Below, piece after piece: positions 63,302 through 64,000 of a stretch of 64,000 nt of DNA. The translations under genes were made by a program, and so were the position numbers. Location: assembly GCF_018323985.1 (NCBI RefSeq), contig NZ_AP024590.1, positions 620,001-684,000 of the forward strand, in the 5' to 3' direction. Under the pieces are notes generated by a model, which was given only the letters and a program-made list of their open reading frames with translations, was not told where the DNA came from and did not search any database. Within the stretch, counting starts at the first letter, position 1, and the number at the start of each line of letters is the position of its first letter. This DNA is from Enterobacter kobei. GTDB taxonomy: Bacteria > Pseudomonadota > Gammaproteobacteria > Enterobacterales > Enterobacteriaceae.

Positions 63302-64000
63302 ATGCGTGTACTGGGTATTGAAACATCCTGTGATGAAACCGGCATCGCCATTTATGACGATGAAAAAGGGCTTTTAGCCAACCAATTGTATAGTCAGGTG
63401 AAATTACACGCTGACTACGGCGGCGTGGTGCCGGAGCTGGCCTCCCGCGACCATGTGCGCAAAACCGTACCGCTGATCCAGGCGGCGCTCAAAGAAGCCA
63501 ACCTGAGCGCGCAAGAGATAGATGCCGTCGCCTATACCGCAGGCCCGGGCCTGGTGGGGGCGTTACTGGTCGGGGCGACCGTTGGTCGTTCGCTGGCGTT
63601 TGCCTGGGATGTGCCGGCCGTCGCCGTGCATCATATGGAAGGCCATCTGTTAGCGCCGATGTTAGAAGACAATCCGCCAGCATTCCCCTTTGTGGCGCTG
63701 CTGGTGTCCGGCGGTCATACCCAGCTCATCAGCGTGACGGGCATCGGGCATTATGAACTGCTCGGCGAGTCTATTGATGACGCGGCCGGTGAAGCCTTCG
63801 ATAAAACCGCGAAGCTGCTGGGGCTGGATTATCCGGGCGGGCCAATGCTGTCCAGAATGGCGGCGGCAGGAACGGCAGGGCGCTTTATCTTCCCGCGTCC
63901 GATGACCGATCGACCGGGGCTGGATTTCAGCTTCTCAGGTCTGAAAACCTTTGCGGCGAATACCATCCGTAGTAACGGCAACGACGATCAAACCCGTGCA
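63302..64000 (+). CDS. tsaD: tRNA t6A modification protein TsaD, partial (C-terminus beyond window)
   Basis: 233 codons are visible before the right edge, out of about 337 in E. coli TsaD (YgjD). It starts MRVLGIETSCDETGIAIYDD with an AGAGG site upstream. The metal-binding motif HHMEGH (residues about 111-116) and LLVSGGHTQLI are intact. With TsaB, TsaC and TsaE it makes N6-threonylcarbamoyladenosine at position 37 of ANN-decoding tRNAs. The frame is open to the edge. Confidence 0.97.
   Translation, partial: MRVLGIETSCDETGIAIYDDEKGLLANQLYSQVKLHADYGGVVPELASRDHVRKTVPLIQAALKEANLSAQEIDAVAYTAGPGLVGALLVGATVGRSLAFAWDVPAVAVHHMEGHLLAPMLEDNPPAFPFVALLVSGGHTQLISVTGIGHYELLGESIDDAAGEAFDKTAKLLGLDYPGGPMLSRMAAAGTAGRFIFPRPMTDRPGLDFSFSGLKTFAANTIRSNGNDDQTRA

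Overview
This window is chromosomal DNA from an enteric bacterium (Enterobacteriaceae, close to Enterobacter, Kosakonia or Klebsiella). The gene order matches the E. coli interval yqjG to tsaD, and the proteins align with E. coli relatives over their full length: yqjGFKEDC-mzrA-yqjA, exuR/exuT/uxaCA, sstT, alx, ygjR, ygjP, rlmG, fadH, patA, aer, yqjI, yqjH, ileX, mug, rpoD, dnaG, rpsU, tsaD. I cannot fix the genus from sequence alone.

Layout. 1-4000: envelope-stress genes (yqjG to yqjA). 4200-9820: galacturonate/glucuronate use (exuR, a frameshifted exuT, uxaC, uxaA). 9970-17790: sstT, alx with its Mn2+/pH riboswitch, ygjR, ygjP, rlmG, fadH, with REP-type repeats between them. 17975-33430: an accessory block where E. 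coli K-12 carries ebg/ygjK genes. It holds a complete autoinducer-2 lsr system (lsrKR divergent from lsrACDBFG), then a carbohydrate ABC importer with a GH13 glucosidase-like and a GH130 phosphorylase-like enzyme. 33470-40080: patA (frameshifted), aer, a second chemoreceptor, yqjI and yqjH. 40085-41890: an orphan J-domain coiled-coil gene and a Kbp/YgaU-like BON-LysM gene. 41981-58130: a reduced phage cluster. 58205 to the end: tRNA-Ile(CAU), mug, the macromolecular synthesis operon and the start of tsaD.

The main discovery candidate is the phage cluster. It is a P2/186-type prophage with no integrase, excisionase, CII, portal, terminase, scaffold, capsid or head-completion genes, and no gpS. 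It keeps an intact-looking contractile-tail set (X, R, V, W, J, I, H, G, FI, FII, E/E', T, U, D), a full lysis cassette, the 186-type CI repressor, the late activator Ogr, and a short Tum-like gene behind a LexA box that fits the consensus. The simplest reading is a domesticated, SOS-inducible R-type phage-tail-like bacteriocin (tailocin). The tape measure is short (594 residues) and the fibre is short with an AT-rich, swapped-looking tip. The retained replication initiator gene A is unexplained.

How parts work together: ExuT imports hexuronates, UxaC and UxaA process them, and ExuR represses. LsrB/ACD import AI-2, LsrK phosphorylates it, LsrF/G degrade the product and LsrR represses. The ABC importer probably feeds an oligosaccharide to the GH13 and GH130 enzymes. 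DNA damage would inactivate CI through the LexA-controlled antirepressor, and Ogr would then switch on the tail and lysis genes.
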